64,000 nt of DNA from Phyto melanocephala (taxonomy: Eukaryota > Arthropoda > Insecta > Diptera > Rhinophoridae): contig OW799233.1 in NCBI GenBank assembly GCA_941918925.1, positions 5,634,001-5,698,000 on the forward strand, given 5' to 3'. The notes under the pieces are model-generated. The model was not told the DNA's origin. It did not search any database and saw only the letters and a program-made list of their open reading frames with translations. A program made the position numbers and the translations under genes. Shown here in pieces: positions 60,061 through 64,000 of the stretch. Every line of letters begins with the position of its first letter. The first letter of the stretch is position 1.

Positions 60061-62039
60061 TACTTTTAGATGTAATATACCTCTAAAAGTCACTCTATAT
60101 AATATAAAACAAACACTTACTTCATATTATCGTTGTGGCCAAATATAATATTGTCCAAGAAATATTTTACCATTACGACAACAACATTTGTAATAAAAAA
60201 AAGTATTGTGTACAAATAAACATTTTAAATTTATAATGTTAAAGAGAATAAAAGAGACAACAGTCCAATTTAATGACATTGATTTCGCCGAATCGAAGAA
60301 AAACTTTCGTATAACATCTGCACTTTTTAATACTTAAAACGCATTTATACTTTGTCGTTATTTTTTACAAATTCAATTACATTCCAATCAAGTAAATTGT
60401 TTAAGTTTTGATAAAAAAAATTTCAAATTTTGCAATAAAAATACAATTTAAAACAATTGTTTTTCGATTTTAAATTTCCCAGAAAATCTCACCTAAGCTT
60501 CACTATCAATCACTTATTTTCACATCAGTCTAATGCTTTACTTGAACAATAAAAACATAAACTAAATCTGAGCTGATGTTATAGATGCGTTCGTTTCGTT
60601 ATAGATTTTTTACCTTTTGGTACTAACACACATAGATACAAACGTATTCTTTCGTCAACCATATTCAGTGGCAAAAGTAAAAATTCTTGCCAATTTTTAA
60701 ATTGTTTTTAAAAAAATCGCAGTGACATCAATCTTCCTCTGTGCGTGCTAACCAAGTAACAGACAACACCAACACCCGCCTCTACTCATATATGCTGCAG
60801 TAGAGGAAGTGCAATACATTGATAAACTACCCTCAACGAATTGGAATAACTGTTTTGACGGAGCGTTCAACAAAGCCTAGTCAACTGTAAATAGCACGTG
60901 AAGAATCAGCAGATTCGGAAAAATACTCTATGTGCATGTATGAGGAGTTATACGTGTACGTACCATAAATATAAAACGATTTTCAAAAGTGAATGCACTC
61001 ACACGCAAACAAATGCATACAGGCAGAAATAAATAGAAAGTCACTTTAGCCCTAAAACAGGCAATTGATGTATTGCAAACTTACCACGACACCTATGCAG
61101 TTAATTTAAACAAAACCCATATGCCGCGTTAATACAGGATACCCTGCAGTTCTCACCACTTTTTCGAACAAACTCATTCCCTAAATATTACAAATATACA
61201 TCTTTAAAATAAAGTTTAGAAAACTACTTCCACGACAACTAATAATTATTTCAAATTGGATCTCTAAATAAAAATTTTCATTAATATCAAAACCTGAAGG
61301 TTAAAATGTTTTCACATTTTCGATTTTTTAGCAGGTTTTTTTTTAATTTATTTTTTTTTTTTAGTTTTGGAATTTTTTACACATTTTGTGCGGAGTGGAT
61401 GGAAAAAAGAGCGACAAGCAGCGGTTGTGAACTGTATGGAAATACTTGCAGTAACAGTGTTTTCTTGTTTTTACATTTCCTACCACATTTTGTGGCACAG
61501 GATACCGTAAGTCATTGTTGATATTAAAAAGCTACCGAAAACAAACAACTACAATAACAAAGTAGGTCATATAAACATATGTACTGTAAACACATTTACA
61601 AAAAAAAATTGCAAACACATTTACATACATACACACTCATCGTATTACACAAGACTTCAAAAGATATGAGAATTATTTTTTTGTCCACAAAAAAGCTATA
61701 AATGAAAATTTCTGAAATTTTTTGGTTTTTTATTGTTGTTCTTGCCTTTGTTTTTTTTATTTCAACTGAAACCAAGTAACAATTATAGAGCAACTGCACA
61801 CTGCACACATTCATCTATGTGGTATGACAGTTTGATGAAATTGAAATATTAGGAGGAAACAAATTTCAAAGCAAATCTCATTAAAATCGAAATTTGTTAA
61901 TTTATCTCTTGGTCTCAAATCTAAGAGAATATTTGGGCAACACTTAGGTGTTTGAAAAACAAGAACCTAATGCTACATTTTGGTACAGTTTCAAGGGTAT
62001 CAATTTAATTTAAATCTCTTAAATCCTACTTATACAGAG
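60061..62039. other. AT-rich tract with no recognised gene
   Basis: Open frames at 61306-61521 and 61596-61814 (minus) show no domain. No repeat family recognised. Confidence 0.45.
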
Positions 62040-62390
62040 TCAGCCAAAGTTTACAGCTGCACTTAAAAAATTTCATAACTTTTTTTTTTTCTTTTATTAT
62101 TTTTTAAATAACTTTGTGTGATGATGAGAGAGATCACCAACATTATCATTGTTGACAATGATAAATTCTTCTCTTAAATAGACATTTAAATAGACATTTG
62201 CAATACTGCTTGCAATTTTAGACTCTTTTGCCCTGATCTTAGCTTTAATGCTGTGCTTAAGCTGCTCTATAGTTTGGGGCTTATTAATATACACTCGTTC
62301 TTTGAGATAATCCCATACAAAATAGTCAGGGGCTATTAAATCTGAAGAAAAAAAAATTTGTATTAAAAATAGTAATTGTGGCACCGACCG
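62040..62390 (-). pseudogene. Mariner transposase C-terminal fragment
   Basis: An uninterrupted minus-strand frame (62097-62384) has DLIAPDYFVWDYLKERVYIN, then KPQTIEQLKHSIKAKIRA and a C-terminal GDLSHHHTKLFKK before the stop. It covers the third catalytic Asp (APDYF) to the end of a mariner transposase. The N-terminal two thirds are absent. A probable element end lies beyond the stop (about 62040-62080). Less decayed than most copies here. Confidence 0.78.
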
Positions 62391-62985
62391 TGTGTTTTGT
62401 TGCTATATTCTACTTAATCTACTTATAAGCTACCACACCGTCACTGCATTACCAACTTCATAGAATAAGGATCCTATGTTATGTCACATAATGATATTAT
62501 AGTGTAAGCCTGGGGTTAGCAGTACCCATAAATCTAATATTAACATATCCACATCACTCACTATTAAATTGCTAAGAAACTCAAATGATAAAAGTTGTCG
62601 GGCAAATTAGATTCTCTATGAATAAATGGCCTGATAAAATACGTTGAAGTGATTTTCTTGAGTTGTCAAGAATGTTTTCGCGTTAAAGTTTTTAGATATT
62701 TTTCGCTACCATTCCTAAGACGATCAATGTTCATTTGTTTCTGTACTATTCTCGGTATCCCTGATCGTTGCAAGTCTGACAATTTACTTTGTTTCCGAAA
62801 CCGTGCACTTAAACAATTAATTCTGTTTTGACTAGGTCAGTAAAACTGTATCAATAAAATTTTATTTCCATTGAAACTAAATTATGCATGATATGCAATG
62901 TTATGAATAAATTTCAAAAAAAAAATTTATAAAAAATAATAATAAATAAATAGCAAATGAGAACTCCAATTCCAAATAAAAATAC
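62391..62985. other. Non-coding tract
   Basis: Open frame 62649-62831 has no recognised domain. Nothing else seen. Confidence 0.45.
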
Positions 62986-63412
62986 CGTAACGGCCTTATT
63001 TATAACAAAAAGTTAGCCACAGTTTATACACTACATACAACGAGCTGCTAACTACTTAGAGTGCCGATTAAGCTTGGCAGCTCGTTGGCACAGAGTTTAT
63101 GCATAAGAAACTTCTATCCGTCTGCCAACTGTTCACTGAATCAACTCTGAAATTGCATGATACTCCTCAAAAATGCAACCATTTTTTGTATATCATCCCT
63201 GATTTTGACATTGGCAACAGAATGAATAGGTAGGTAAAAAAATATTGGTAATGTAAAACAACAACACAAAACAGCTGTTTTTCACAAGTTGGCAAACGTT
63301 TGGCAGCTCGTTAACAAGAGTTTAGCAAATCGTTAGTCAGAGTTTGGCATGTGTGTTATGAATAAACTTAATGCCAACTTTATGTCAACATTTTGTTATG
63401 AAAATGGCCGTA
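62986..63412. mobile_element. MITE-like element with degenerate TIRs
   Basis: The left end CGTAACGGCCTTATTTATAA and CAAAAAGTTAGCC is mirrored by the complement of the right end (ACGGCCATTTTCATAACAAA, then ATGTTGAC). Inside, GGCAGCTCGTT with a following CAGAGTTT occurs at about 63079 and 63303, a variant (AAATCGTTAGTCAGAGTTT) follows at about 63327, and the complement CGAGCTGC is near 63041. About 427 bp, non-coding. An old copy; superfamily unknown. Confidence 0.55.
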
Positions 63413-63429
63413 AGTGTTTAAACAAATTA

Positions 63430-64000
63430 TGAAAAATATATCCATTTGTTGATAATCTTAGATGTTTAGGTATATATATTGACCATCGCCTTACGTTTGA
63501 GAAACATGTTGATCAAATATTTTTTAGAATCACAGGTAATTTACGTAAAATTTATTCTAATAATATTTACTTACCTTATCATGTTAAATATAGATTGGCG
63601 CACTCTTAATGCCGCATATTTTGTATGGCCTTGAGGTTACCTCTGGCACTTTGTCTTATGTTTTGGCTAAGTTGAATCGTATTGTGAACATAATTGTTCG
63701 ATATGTTTATGGTGTGAAACGTCGGGTGCATATTTCTGACTTTGTGAAATGTTTTCTTGGATGTACTTTTAAGCATTTTGTTACATATCGTATCTTACTT
63801 CAATTTTATAGGGTTTTTAAGTAAATATGGTCTACCTGTTCAAATTTGTTCTAAGTTTTCTTTTTCGCACTCTACTAGGAATCCCCAAATTATTATTCCT
63901 AGAATTAGGTGTAGTTGTTTTGAATGATCCTTTATCGTCAGAGTTGCTAGATGTTGGAATTTTCTGCCGTATGATCTTCGTATTTTTTCTCATTCTAATA
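63430..64000 (+). pseudogene. LINE ORF2 post-RT fragment, continues past the window
   Basis: Reads DNLRCLGIYIDHRLTFEKHV, then ITGNLRKIYSNN, RLAHS; a 1-bp frameshift near 63605; LMPHILYGLEVTSGTLSYVL and NIIVRYVYGVKRR, HISDFVKCFLGCTF; another frame change near 63815; LSKYGLPVQICSKF, SHSTRNPQIIIPRIRCSCFE, a stop, VRVARCWNFLPYDL. This is the thumb and C-terminal part of a CR1/Jockey-like LINE ORF2. The catalytic RT motifs lie upstream and are missing. It is of the same broad type as 32.1-32.6 kb. Confidence 0.8.

Noticed and set aside
61306..61521. Open frame with an N-terminal hydrophobic stretch and several cysteines
   Set aside because: The hydrophobic stretch is coded by a T-run of low complexity and there is no mature-peptide pattern or family match.
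1..64000. Endogenous viral sequence
   Set aside because: I looked for capsid, polymerase or glycoprotein-like readings in the longer frames and saw none; all recognisable coding relics are transposon proteins or the Dpr-like exon.

Overview
The window is AT-rich, repeat-dense eukaryotic DNA, best explained as a gene-desert or long-intron segment of a higher fly (Diptera, probably a calyptrate such as a blowfly or house-fly relative). Reasons: DINE-1/mini-me-like elements with (GTCY)n cores and a shared 3' hairpin, many decayed mariner copies of the type with 41 residues between the last two catalytic aspartates, Helitrons, LINE fragments with RNase H, a tRNA-derived SINE, and a broken exon resembling the fly Dpr immunoglobulin family. 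I found no intact host protein-coding gene, no rRNA or true tRNA gene, no CRISPR array and no viral remnant.

Layout. 1-6.4 kb: AT-rich sequence, one full DINE-like element, a DINE fragment and a mariner fragment. 6.4-8.9 kb: decayed LINE (ORF1 and endonuclease) followed by a second DINE copy. 9.4-10.1 kb: mariner pseudogene. 12.76-13.38 kb: complete non-autonomous Helitron. 14-15.8 kb: DINE fragment and an internally deleted mariner. 18.9-25.3 kb: mariner relics, an inverted DINE copy, a perfect-TIR MITE. 25.8-32.6 kb: a MITE, three LINE fragments and some exon-like segments. 34.2-37.3 kb: one DINE copy nested in another, then a LINE reverse-transcriptase pseudogene. 38.5-44.7 kb: a BESS-like ORF, a helix-turn-helix transposase fragment, nested TIR elements, and a TIR-bounded relic carrying a protein family of unknown function. 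46-49.3 kb: two mariner fragments in a degenerate short-period array and two SINE copies with perfect target-site duplications. 50.2 kb: the Dpr-like exon relic. 51.7-57.9 kb: an almost perfect inverted repeat with arms of 2,444 and 2,445 bp around a 1,260-bp spacer. 59-64 kb: mariner relics, a MITE-like element and a LINE fragment running off the window end.

The elements do not form a pathway; they are layers of insertion history. The old layer is mariner and LINE relics with many stops. The younger layer is the Helitron, the SINE pair, the MITEs and the 6.1-kb inverted repeat. The most unusual points are the inverted repeat, the AT-rich cassette that occurs in both orientations inside otherwise colinear DINE copies, the TIRs around the orphan protein family, and the Dpr-like exon relic.
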